Position numbers and translations under genes: made by a program. This document shows positions 16,008 to 23,122 of a DNA stretch of 28,992 nucleotides, one piece after another; the stretch's first letter is position 1, and each line of letters begins with the position of its first letter. The stretch lies in contig USPM01000012.1 in assembly GCA_900556715.1 (NCBI GenBank), forward strand, positions 1 through 28,992, given 5' to 3'. The stretch comes from an uncultured Megamonas sp. Lineage in GTDB: Bacteria; Bacillota_C; Negativicutes; Selenomonadales; Selenomonadaceae. Below the pieces are notes generated by a model. The model worked only from the letters and a program-made list of their open reading frames with translations. It was not told where the DNA came from and made no database searches.

Positions 16008-17235
16008 AGATATTAAACTTGCACCATCAGGTCATGATAAAATTGCATGGGTAAAAAACTTTATGCCAGTACTTCGTCATATCGATGAAGAATATAGTAA
16101 AACAAAACCATTTGCAGGTAAACGCATGGTTATGACAATGCATCTTGAAGCCAAAACAGCTTATTTGGCATTAGTATTAAAAAATGCTGGTGCAGAAGTA
16201 ATTGCAACAGGTAGTAATCCTCTTTCTACACAAGATGATGTAGTGGCAGCTTTGGTTGAAGATGGTATCACTGTATTTGCAAAATATGATTGCACTCCAG
16301 AAGAATATGATGCATATATCGATATGGCTCTTGCTACAAAACCAGATATGATCATGGATGATGGCGGTGATTTAGTATATCGTATTCATAATCAGCACCC
16401 AGAACTCATTCCTAATATCATCGGTGGTAGTGAAGAAACAACAACAGGTGTTATTCGCGATAAAGCTCTTGCAAACGAAGGAAAATTAAAATTCCCGATG
16501 CTTGCAGCAAATGATGCTTATTGCAAATATTTATTTGATAATCGCTATGGTACTGGTCAATCTACTTGGGATGGTATTATGCGTACTACAAATCTTGTTG
16601 TTGCTGGTAAAACAGTAGTTATTGCAGGTTATGGCTGGTGTGGTAAAGGCGGTGCTATGCGTGCTAAAGGTCTTGGTGCTAATGTAGTAATCACTGAAGT
16701 AGATCCAATCAAAGCTATTGAAGCTGTATTTGATGGTTTCCGTGTAATGCCAATGAAGGAAGCTGCTAAAATTGGTGATATTTTCCTCACTTTAACAGGT
16801 GATGTAAATGTTATCGATGGTGAAGATTTCGCTGTGATGAAAGATGGTGCAGTATTAGCAAATTCTGGTCATTTTGATGTAGAAATCAATAAAAATGATT
16901 TACTCGCGTCTTCCGTATCTCATCGTGTTGTACGCAAAAACATTGAAGAATATGTACAAAAAGATGGACGTAAATTATATCTTTTAGCTGAAGGTAGACT
17001 TGTAAATCTCGCAGCAGGTGATGGACATCCAGCTGAAATCATGGATTTATCCTTTGCAGTACAATTCTTCTCCGCACTTCACGTTGTAAATCATCATGAA
17101 GAACTTGAAAATAAAGTTTATGTTATGCCAGAAGAAATCAATACAGAAATCGCGAAAATTAAGTTGAAAGCTTTAGGTATTTCTATTGATGAACTCACTA
17201 AAGAACAATATGATTATTTAAATAAAGCTAACTAA
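15991..17235 (+). CDS. ahcY: Adenosylhomocysteinase (short, archaeal/Thermotoga-type)
   Basis: A 414-residue NAD-containing S-adenosylhomocysteine hydrolase-family enzyme. It would split S-adenosylhomocysteine (or a deaminated form) to homocysteine and nucleoside in the methyl cycle. Visible: DDGGDLV and GGSEETTTG substrate residues, YCKYLFDNRYGTGQSTWDG with the catalytic Lys and Asp, the NAD loop GYGWCGKG, NSGHFDVEI, and GDGHPAEIMDLSF near the C-terminus. It has GTGQ where the animal enzyme has a Cys (YGCRES), and lacks the C-terminal HYRY tail; both are features of the short prokaryotic type. AGGAGG precedes the ATG. It ends before a strong terminator, and mtaD is next. Confidence 0.93.
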   Translation: MKSIIKDIKLAPSGHDKIAWVKNFMPVLRHIDEEYSKTKPFAGKRMVMTMHLEAKTAYLALVLKNAGAEVIATGSNPLSTQDDVVAALVEDGITVFAKYDCTPEEYDAYIDMALATKPDMIMDDGGDLVYRIHNQHPELIPNIIGGSEETTTGVIRDKALANEGKLKFPMLAANDAYCKYLFDNRYGTGQSTWDGIMRTTNLVVAGKTVVIAGYGWCGKGGAMRAKGLGANVVITEVDPIKAIEAVFDGFRVMPMKEAAKIGDIFLTLTGDVNVIDGEDFAVMKDGAVLANSGHFDVEINKNDLLASSVSHRVVRKNIEEYVQKDGRKLYLLAEGRLVNLAAGDGHPAEIMDLSFAVQFFSALHVVNHHEELENKVYVMPEEINTEIAKIKLKALGISIDELTKEQYDYLNKAN

Positions 17236-17260
17236 GAATAAATTAAAAGCTATATTATTT

Positions 17261-17304
17261 TAGTGCAATATAATGCTATTTATATTGCACTATATATTTT
17301 TTTT
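17261..17304 (+). terminator. Rho-independent terminator after ahcY
   Basis: A perfect 12-bp stem, TAGTGCAATATA (17261-17272) and TATATTGCACTA (17281-17292), with an 8-base loop and a T run at 17297-17304. Confidence 0.9.
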
Positions 17305-17376
17305 ATTGAAAAAATTTTTTTGAATATTATTTAATATCTATTAGATAAGATATAAATTATTTTGTGAGGAACGATA

Positions 17377-18654
17377 ATGAATATTTTAATTAAAGATGCA
17401 AATGTAATTTTGCCAGAAGGTATTGTTAAACAGGCAGATATCGCTATAAAAGATGATGTGATAGTATCTATCGGTGAAGTATCAGAAGGTTTTGTCGCTG
17501 ATAAAACCATTGATGGTAAAGATAAATTAGCAACAGCTGGTTTTGTAAATGCTCATACGCATGTATCTATGACTTTATTACGCAGTTATGCTGATGATAT
17601 GCAACTTATGGATTGGCTAGAAAATAAAATATGGCCAATTGAAGCTAAAATGAAAAAAGAAGATATCTATTGGGGTGCTATGCTTGGTATCGCTGAAATG
17701 ATAAAAGGTGGTACAACTACTTTTGCTGATATGTACGGTGATATGGAACAGGTAGCACAGGCTTGTATTGATACAGATATCCGAGCTGTACTTTCTCGTG
17801 GCATGATTGGTGTTGCTCCAAATGGAATGCAAGCTCTTGAAGAAAATAAAGAATTATTCCGTGATTTTAATAATGCTAATAATGGTAAAATCACAGTAAT
17901 GTTTGGACCGCATGCACCATATACTTGTCCACCAGATTTTTTACGCAAAGTTGTAGCTGCTAGTGAAGAATATGATGCAGAAATTCATATTCATTTAGCT
18001 GAAACAAAAGGTGAAGTAGAAAATTGTTTAAAAGATTATGGTAAGACACCAATTGCTTTAATGGAAGAAGTGGGAATTTTAGACCGTGGAGTCTTAGCGG
18101 CTCATTGTGTTCATTTAACGGATGAAGATATTGCTATTATGAAAAAACATAATGTACGTGTGGCTCATAATCCAGGAAGTAATATGAAGCTCGCAAGCGG
18201 TATTGCTCCAGTTCCTCAATTATTAAAAGCTGGTGTTTGCGTAGGTTTAGGTACAGATGGAGCTTCTAGCAATAATAATTTAGATATGTTAGAAGAAATC
18301 AATTTAGCAACTTTACTTCACAAAGTAAATACTTTAGATCCACTTGCCATACCAGCTTTTGAAGGAATAAAAATGGGAACTGAATATGGTGCAAAAGCTG
18401 TAGGTCTAAATGATGTAGGTTTAATTAAAGAAGGCTATAAAGCAGATATAGTTTTATTTGATATGTCTTCTTTGCAATGTTATCCACGTCATGATTTAAT
18501 ATCTTTATTGGCATATAGTATGAATAGTTCAATGGTAGATACAGTATTGATAGATGGTAAAGTTGTATTAGAAAATAAAACATTTACTACTATTGATGAA
18601 GAAAAAATCAAATATGAAGCTAATCGTTGTGCTATGAATTTAACTATGAGATGA
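17377..18654 (+). CDS. mtaD: 5-methylthioadenosine/S-adenosylhomocysteine deaminase
   Basis: A 425-residue amidohydrolase that deaminates adenosine-type nucleosides such as S-adenosylhomocysteine, methylthioadenosine or 5'-deoxyadenosine. By alignment in mind with the Thermotoga enzyme, metal ligands are His60, His62 (NAHTHVSM), His206 (HIHLAET) and Asp294 (GLGTDGAS), with Glu209 and His243 (AAHCVH) catalytic. HNPGSNMKLASG follows as usual. GTGAGGA precedes the ATG by 10 bases. It sits directly after ahcY but behind a terminator, so it probably has its own promoter in the AT-rich gap. The exact preferred substrate is not readable from sequence. Confidence 0.92.
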   Translation: MNILIKDANVILPEGIVKQADIAIKDDVIVSIGEVSEGFVADKTIDGKDKLATAGFVNAHTHVSMTLLRSYADDMQLMDWLENKIWPIEAKMKKEDIYWGAMLGIAEMIKGGTTTFADMYGDMEQVAQACIDTDIRAVLSRGMIGVAPNGMQALEENKELFRDFNNANNGKITVMFGPHAPYTCPPDFLRKVVAASEEYDAEIHIHLAETKGEVENCLKDYGKTPIALMEEVGILDRGVLAAHCVHLTDEDIAIMKKHNVRVAHNPGSNMKLASGIAPVPQLLKAGVCVGLGTDGASSNNNLDMLEEINLATLLHKVNTLDPLAIPAFEGIKMGTEYGAKAVGLNDVGLIKEGYKADIVLFDMSSLQCYPRHDLISLLAYSMNSSMVDTVLIDGKVVLENKTFTTIDEEKIKYEANRCAMNLTMR

Positions 18655-18743
18655 TGTTATTTTAGTATTTGTAGTTATTTATTAATATAAATTTAAATAA
18701 ATATAAAAAAATTATTGATAAATAACCATAGTTTAATAGATTG

Positions 18744-18752
18744 TGCTATACT
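18744..18752 (+). promoter_or_regulatory. Predicted extended -10 promoter upstream of the XRE gene
   Basis: TGC followed by TATACT (18747-18752); no clear -35. Transcription from here would give a leader of about 140 bases before the XRE-type gene. Confidence 0.4.
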
Positions 18753-18798
18753 AGACATTATAGATAAAAAATAAATCTATAAATAATTTTATTAATTA

Positions 18799-18873
18799 GA
18801 TAATGAGATGCATGCTTTTAATTACAAACAAAGCTGATTTTTATTTGCAATTGGGATTATCCACCCCATTATC
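18799..18873 (+). promoter_or_regulatory. Possible structured leader with competing stems
   Basis: GATAAT at 18799-18804 can pair with ATTATC at 18856-18861 or, extended to 7 bp with the next G, with CATTATC at 18867-18873, but not both. Inside, AATTACAAA (18820-18828) pairs with TTTGCAATT (18844-18852) with one mismatch. A 26-codon frame without a ribosome site runs 18803-18883 through the same stretch. It matches no riboswitch class I know; the two ATTATC copies could equally be protein-binding sites. Confidence 0.3.
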
Positions 18874-18899
18874 CGATAAATGAAAGGAAGCTTTGCTTT

Positions 18900-19121
18900 A
18901 TGACAATTAAATATAATATTTGCGAAAAAAGACATGAAAAAAAGATGACGAAAAAACAATTAGCTATGAGAGCTGGAATTAGTACAGCTATGGTTAGTTT
19001 TATTGAAAATAATAAGCGTCAACCTACTTTTTTTGTAGTAGCCTCGATTGCGAAGGCTTTGAATGTGAAACTTGATGAATTAGTTGTAATAAAAGATAAT
19101 TATCATTATTTTAGACAGTAA
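18900..19121 (+). CDS. Small XRE-family helix-turn-helix regulator
   Basis: A 73-residue protein that is almost only a Cro/C1-type helix-turn-helix domain (about residues 5-62): KKQLAMRAGISTAMVSFIEN gives helices 2 and 3, followed by the typical RQPTFFVVASIAKALNVKLDELV. There is no ligand or dimer domain beyond it. AAAGGAAG lies 9 bases upstream of the ATG. It stands alone: mtaD ends 245 bases before it and a strong terminator follows 65 bases after it. Its target is not known; the palindromic sequences in its own leader and the promoter of the operon at 19335 are the nearest candidates, and that link is only positional. Confidence 0.85.
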   Translation: MTIKYNICEKRHEKKMTKKQLAMRAGISTAMVSFIENNKRQPTFFVVASIAKALNVKLDELVVIKDNYHYFRQ

Positions 19122-19178
19122 ATTAAAATTAATAATTTAATTACAAATAATATTTTAGTGAATAGCGTAAGATTAGAT

Positions 19179-19228
19179 AAAAAAAGATGTTGGGTAGGAG
19201 AATTTTCTCTTACCCAACATCTTTTTTT
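19179..19228 (+). terminator. Strong rho-independent terminator, symmetric
   Basis: GATGTTGGGTAGGAGAA (19186-19202) pairs with TTCTCTTACCCAACATC (19205-19221), one G-U pair, flanked by an A run and a T run, so it could work on both strands. It ends the XRE transcript. Confidence 0.92.
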
Positions 19229-19334
19229 ATGATAATATCGACAAATATTATATATACAAATATACAGTATTTATTAATTTGTTTTCTAAAAAATCTTTTA
19301 TCAGTGGAAAAAAACATGAATTTATCGAAAAATA

Positions 19335-19363
19335 TTGACGTGTATAGCAAAAAGTATTATAAT
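19335..19363 (+). promoter_or_regulatory. Near-consensus sigma-70 promoter of the ATP-grasp operon
   Basis: TTGACG (19335-19340), exactly 17 bases, then TATAAT (19358-19363): 11 of 12 consensus bases with ideal spacing, the strongest promoter in the window. Start of transcription is expected near 19370. Confidence 0.8.
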
Positions 19364-19373
19364 TATAAACGAC

Positions 19374-19408
19374 AAAGACGTCCTGTTTATTTGAACAGGA
19401 CGTCTTTT
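19374..19408 (+). terminator. Terminator-like hairpin at the very 5' end of the operon mRNA
   Basis: AAAGACGTCCTGTT (19374-19387) and AACAGGACGTCTTT (19394-19407) form a perfect 14-bp stem with a 6-base loop and T-rich flank (TTTTATTTTATA). It begins only a few bases after the predicted transcription start. It could end most transcripts at about 40 bases, or act as a 5' stem that protects the mRNA. Confidence 0.75.
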
Positions 19409-19434
19409 ATTTTATAAAGTAAGAAGGTTTTTTT

Positions 19435-20748
19435 ATGGTAGAACTTATACGCTATACCCAAAAAGTTAACAGTTTATTAAAACGATATGGTGTAAAATTT
19501 GGCATTTATAAAAACCATGAGTTTCATGAACAGTTATTTCCATTTGATTGTCTGCCACGCATAATCACTAAAGAAGAATTTGAATATCTGAGCATGGGAT
19601 TGATTCAACGCGTTGATGCTTTGAATGCATTTTTAAGTGATATATATGGCGAAAAAAATATTATAAAAGACAATATCATTCCACCAGAATTTATTTATTC
19701 TTCTAGTGGTTATTCAGTAGAATGCGAAGGAATTGTACCACCTAAAAATATTTATTCGCATATTTCTGGGATTGATTTAGTACAAGCTAAAGATGGATCA
19801 TGGTATGTATTAGAAGATAATCTACGTGTACCAAGTGGTGCATCTTATCCGATGATTGCTCGTTCTATATGTCGTCGTGCTAGTCCTATGACTTATGTAC
19901 ACAATGAAGTAGCAGAAAATCGCAATTATGCTGCTATGCTCAAAGATGTTATGGATTATGTAAATACTGGTGGTATAAATGCTGTGTTTACACCAGGTAG
20001 AATGAATGCAGCTTATTTTGAACATGCTTATTTAGCAGAAAAAACAGGTGCCGCACTCGTCAGCACAGACGATGTCATTGTTAAAGATGATTATTTATAT
20101 TTTAAAAATTATACTGGTTCATTAACAAAAATTGGTGCACTCTATCGCCGTATTTCTGATGATTATTTAGATCCAATGACTTTCCGTGAAGATTCTTTAA
20201 TTGGTATACCACATCTCATGGAAATCTATAAAAAAGGCAATGTAGCTATCATCAATGCACCTGGAAATGGAGTAGCTGATGACAAAGGTATTTATTATTT
20301 TGTACCTAAAATGATTGAATATTATTTAAATGAAGAACCTATTTTGAATAATGCTCCTACTTATTTGCCATACTATGAAGATGACCTCAAATATGTTTTA
20401 AATAATTTCGACAAACTTGTAATCAAAGATGTTGCCGAAGCTGGAGGATATGGTGTATTTTTTGCCAATACACTTTCACCAGAAGAAAAAACAGCTTTTA
20501 TCAATAAATTAAAGCAAGAACCACGTCGTTTCATTGCTCAAGAAGTCATTGATTTTAAAGGTTTGGAAATTTTAGATGGTGACCAATTAATTGAACGTAA
20601 AGCGGATTTGCGTGCTTTTGTTTTAAGCGGTGAAACCACTAGAGTATGGAAAAGTGGTTTAACACGTTTTTCTCGCAATCCAAATAGTTTTATTGTAAAT
20701 TCATCACAAGGTGGAGGTTTTAAAGATACATGGATATTATCGCGTTAA
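19435..20748 (+). CDS. Circularly permuted type 2 ATP-grasp protein
   Basis: A 437-residue protein of the circularly permuted ATP-grasp family (COG2308-like). The family is predicted to join a carboxylate to an amine through an acyl-phosphate, that is, to make a peptide-like bond; no product is proven. Conserved blocks: DCLPRIITKEEFEYL near the start, GIDLVQAKDGSWYVLEDNLR with the acidic metal-binding pair, VPSGASYPM, NAPGNGVADDKG, KDVAEAGGYGVFF (glycine-rich nucleotide loop) and RKADLRAFVLSG. AGAAGG precedes the ATG. It is the first gene of a five-gene operon and overlaps the alpha-E gene by 19 bases. Confidence 0.88.
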   Translation: MVELIRYTQKVNSLLKRYGVKFGIYKNHEFHEQLFPFDCLPRIITKEEFEYLSMGLIQRVDALNAFLSDIYGEKNIIKDNIIPPEFIYSSSGYSVECEGIVPPKNIYSHISGIDLVQAKDGSWYVLEDNLRVPSGASYPMIARSICRRASPMTYVHNEVAENRNYAAMLKDVMDYVNTGGINAVFTPGRMNAAYFEHAYLAEKTGAALVSTDDVIVKDDYLYFKNYTGSLTKIGALYRRISDDYLDPMTFREDSLIGIPHLMEIYKKGNVAIINAPGNGVADDKGIYYFVPKMIEYYLNEEPILNNAPTYLPYYEDDLKYVLNNFDKLVIKDVAEAGGYGVFFANTLSPEEKTAFINKLKQEPRRFIAQEVIDFKGLEILDGDQLIERKADLRAFVLSGETTRVWKSGLTRFSRNPNSFIVNSSQGGGFKDTWILSR

Positions 20749-21392
20749 ATAAAGTTGATAATTTAATATGGCTAGGCCGTTATAGTGAACGTGTTTATAG
20801 CACTATTAAAGAATTTTTTATCGGTTATGATAAAATGATAGAACATCCCGATTTTTATATTAATTATTGTAATGATTTTGGGATACCTAATATTTATACT
20901 AGTCCTAGTGATTTTGTAAAACGATATATAAAAGATATAAATGATCCGAATTCCATCATTTCTAATTTATATCGTGCTTATGATAATTGTGTGATTTTAC
21001 GCAATGAAATTGGAACGCAAACGATGTCTTATTTAGAACTTGCTGTGAATGATTTGAGTTCTCTAGAGGATTTTGACTCATTTATAATTGATTTACAAAA
21101 TATATTAGATCATCTACTTGCATTTTGGGCTTCACTTGATGATGAAATAGAAAATTATGAAATCCGCAATATTATAAAACTTGGTCGACGACTCGAGCGA
21201 TTAGATATATATCTTTACTTACATAAAGATGTAAAAGAATTAATAAAAGCCTATGATATGTTAGAACATCGTTTAAATCATTCATATATTCCATACAATA
21301 AAGAAGCTTTTATTGAGTTACAATCCATGATAAAAAATCAAGATAATTTGGATTACAATAAAGCAATCTCACTTACAGAAAGTTTGATTTGA
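20730..21392 (+). CDS. Alpha-E domain protein
   Basis: A 220-residue mostly helical protein of the alpha-E family (COG2307-like), shorter than the usual 300 or so. The family opening is plain: LNKVDNLIWLGRYSERVYST matches the typical tryptophan-Arg-Tyr-x-Glu-Arg pattern, and LGRRLERLDIYLYL in the middle matches the second conserved Arg-Glu-Arg block. No catalytic activity is known; alpha-E genes nearly always accompany circularly permuted ATP-grasp genes, so a partner or scaffold role is inferred. Its ATG lies inside the end of the ATP-grasp gene, with GTGGAGG 12 bases upstream. The transglutaminase-like gene follows after 4 bases. Confidence 0.85.
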   Translation: MDIIALNKVDNLIWLGRYSERVYSTIKEFFIGYDKMIEHPDFYINYCNDFGIPNIYTSPSDFVKRYIKDINDPNSIISNLYRAYDNCVILRNEIGTQTMSYLELAVNDLSSLEDFDSFIIDLQNILDHLLAFWASLDDEIENYEIRNIIKLGRRLERLDIYLYLHKDVKELIKAYDMLEHRLNHSYIPYNKEAFIELQSMIKNQDNLDYNKAISLTESLI

Positions 21393-21396
21393 TATT

Positions 21397-22185
21397 ATGA
21401 AAAATATGTATATGGATTATCATTTGAAAATTTCTTTTGATAATAAAATAAATCATCATTTTTTTTCATTAAGATGTTTGCCCAAAACTGAACCACGTCA
21501 AATTATAAATGATGTACGCATTAGTTTAGATGCAGATTATTTTTCATTTAGCAAAGATAGTTTTGGTAATCGATTTTGGTATGGTTATAAAGAAGAAGAA
21601 TCGACCAAGCTCAATTTACATGTAACAGCAAAAGCTTCTGTAAATTGGCAGAAATACGATTTTGATAACCATTTAAATGATGTATTTTGTTTACCTACAG
21701 CACAAACAATTATAGGTAAAAATCTATTACCTTTTTATCAAAGTTGTCTTATAAAAACAGATAATATCTCCAATGATTATGATAAAAGTCTATGTATCAT
21801 GCAATTAATACATGACACGATGACTTATACTCCTGAGATAACAAATATAAAAACGACAGCAGATGAGGCTTTTTCTTTAAAAAAAGGTGTATGTCAAGAT
21901 TATGCTCAGATTATGTTAGCCATTACACGTAAGTTGAAGATTCCATCTAGGTATGTAGCTGGTGTAATGTTAAATGAAAAATTCACTCATGCTTGGGTAG
22001 AAATTTTTGCTAATAATCGCTGGTATGGCCTTGATCCTACAAATAATCTTCTTGTAAATGACGATTATATCGTTTTTTCTCGTGGTCGCGATTATAAAGA
22101 TTGTTTAGTAAATAAAGGAATTTTTTTCAGTCCTGTAGCTGTCAAACAATCTCAAAATATCATCTTAAAAGTTGAGGAGGTATGA
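21397..22185 (+). CDS. Transglutaminase-like cysteine protein
   Basis: A 262-residue protein of the bacterial transglutaminase-like superfamily. Residues about 5-100 form the beta-rich N-terminal domain that precedes the core in this group. The catalytic triad is complete: Cys166 (KKGVCQDYAQ), His199 (FTHAWVEI) and Asp213 (GLDPTNN). Bacterial members are mostly proteases or peptide-bond formers, not cross-linkers. No signal peptide is seen, so it probably acts in the cytoplasm. Met4 and Met6 are alternative starts; the site before Met1 is weak. It lies 4 bases behind the alpha-E gene and 4 before the aspartoacylase-like gene. In the known trio it follows ATP-grasp and alpha-E, as here. Confidence 0.88.
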   Translation: MKNMYMDYHLKISFDNKINHHFFSLRCLPKTEPRQIINDVRISLDADYFSFSKDSFGNRFWYGYKEEESTKLNLHVTAKASVNWQKYDFDNHLNDVFCLPTAQTIIGKNLLPFYQSCLIKTDNISNDYDKSLCIMQLIHDTMTYTPEITNIKTTADEAFSLKKGVCQDYAQIMLAITRKLKIPSRYVAGVMLNEKFTHAWVEIFANNRWYGLDPTNNLLVNDDYIVFSRGRDYKDCLVNKGIFFSPVAVKQSQNIILKVEEV

Positions 22186-22189
22186 TTTT

Positions 22190-23122
22190 ATGGAAGTCAC
22201 GGTAAGTAGTATTCCATTACCGATAGATGAACATTATATGATAAAAAAGCAACGTCTTATAGGTGAAAATCAAGATATGTCGACTCGTCTTTGCATCGTC
22301 AGTGGCATACATGGTGATGAACTTGAGGGACAATATGTTTGTTATCGCTTACAAGAAAAATTAAAAGAATTAAAAGGTAAATGGAATGGTATTGTAGATA
22401 TTTATCCTTGCTTAAACCCGCTAGGAGTCGATTCTATAACTCGTAAAGTTCCTATGTTTGATTTAGATATGAACCGTATTTTTCCTGGTGATGCGGAAGG
22501 CTCTATGGTTGAATATGTATCTAGTTGTATCATTGATGATATACAGGGGGCTGATTTAGTCATAGATATTCATGCCAGCAATATTTATCTACGAGAAATT
22601 CCTCAAATCCGTATTAATGAACAGCAAAAAGAAAAATTATTGCCAATGGCAAAATGGCTGAATATGGATTATATATGGATTCATGCTGCTTCTACCGTAT
22701 TAGAAAGTACGTTTGCTTATTCATTAAACGAACGAAATACACCTACACTTGTTGTAGAAATGGGAGTGGGTATGCGTCTAACACCTTCTTATGGCGATAG
22801 ACTTTGCGATGGTATTTTAAATGCTATGATGCACCTTGGCATGATGAAAATACAAAAGTTAGCTATAAAAAAACCAATCATAAGCACAGATGGTCAAGTA
22901 CATTTTCTCAATGCAACTTGTTCTGGTTTGTTTGTACCCGTTGTTAATCATGAAAATCTCGTACGTAAGGGCGATTTAATTGGTCATATTGTAAGTCCAT
23001 TAGATGGCATTGTGAAAAGTGAAATAATATCTCCATGTGATGGATTATTATTTACTTTACGCGAATACCCAATTGTCAATGAAGGCAATTTACTCGGTCG
23101 TTTATTGGAGTGTACATTATGA
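22190..23122 (+). CDS. Succinylglutamate desuccinylase/aspartoacylase-family protein (intact)
   Basis: A 310-residue zinc-dependent N-acyl hydrolase/carboxypeptidase-like protein (AstE/AspA, M14-like). The metal ligands are all seen: His41 and Glu44 (GIHGDE), and His128 (IDIHAS). Asn95-Arg96 (DMNRIFPG) bind substrate, and Glu190 (VVEMG) is the expected general base. Residues about 232-310 form a lipoyl-like beta barrel (NENLVRKGDLIG-type turns) usual in this family. I use ATG 22190, with GAGGAGG 9 bases upstream; the longer TTG start at 22172 includes the ribosome site itself. It overlaps the next gene by ATGA. The substrate is unknown; the context suggests an acyl-amino-acid or peptide made by the ATP-grasp protein. 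Confidence 0.87.
   Translation: MEVTVSSIPLPIDEHYMIKKQRLIGENQDMSTRLCIVSGIHGDELEGQYVCYRLQEKLKELKGKWNGIVDIYPCLNPLGVDSITRKVPMFDLDMNRIFPGDAEGSMVEYVSSCIIDDIQGADLVIDIHASNIYLREIPQIRINEQQKEKLLPMAKWLNMDYIWIHAASTVLESTFAYSLNERNTPTLVVEMGVGMRLTPSYGDRLCDGILNAMMHLGMMKIQKLAIKKPIISTDGQVHFLNATCSGLFVPVVNHENLVRKGDLIGHIVSPLDGIVKSEIISPCDGLLFTLREYPIVNEGNLLGRLLECTL

Larger units (their letters stand above)
19122..19434. other. Intergenic regulatory region, 313 bases, no gene seen
   Basis: An AT-rich stretch between the XRE-type gene and the ATP-grasp operon. It holds a long terminator (19179-19228), a near-consensus promoter (19335-19363) and a second terminator-like hairpin (19374-19408). A 76-codon frame through it runs across all three elements and is not credible as a gene. 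Confidence 0.8.

Noticed and set aside
18803..18883. 26-codon frame before the XRE gene as a true leader peptide
   Set aside because: No ribosome site before its ATG; kept only as part of the leader finding.
19187..19417. 76-codon frame downstream of the XRE gene
   Set aside because: It would run through a strong terminator, the operon promoter and a second hairpin, with no ribosome site.
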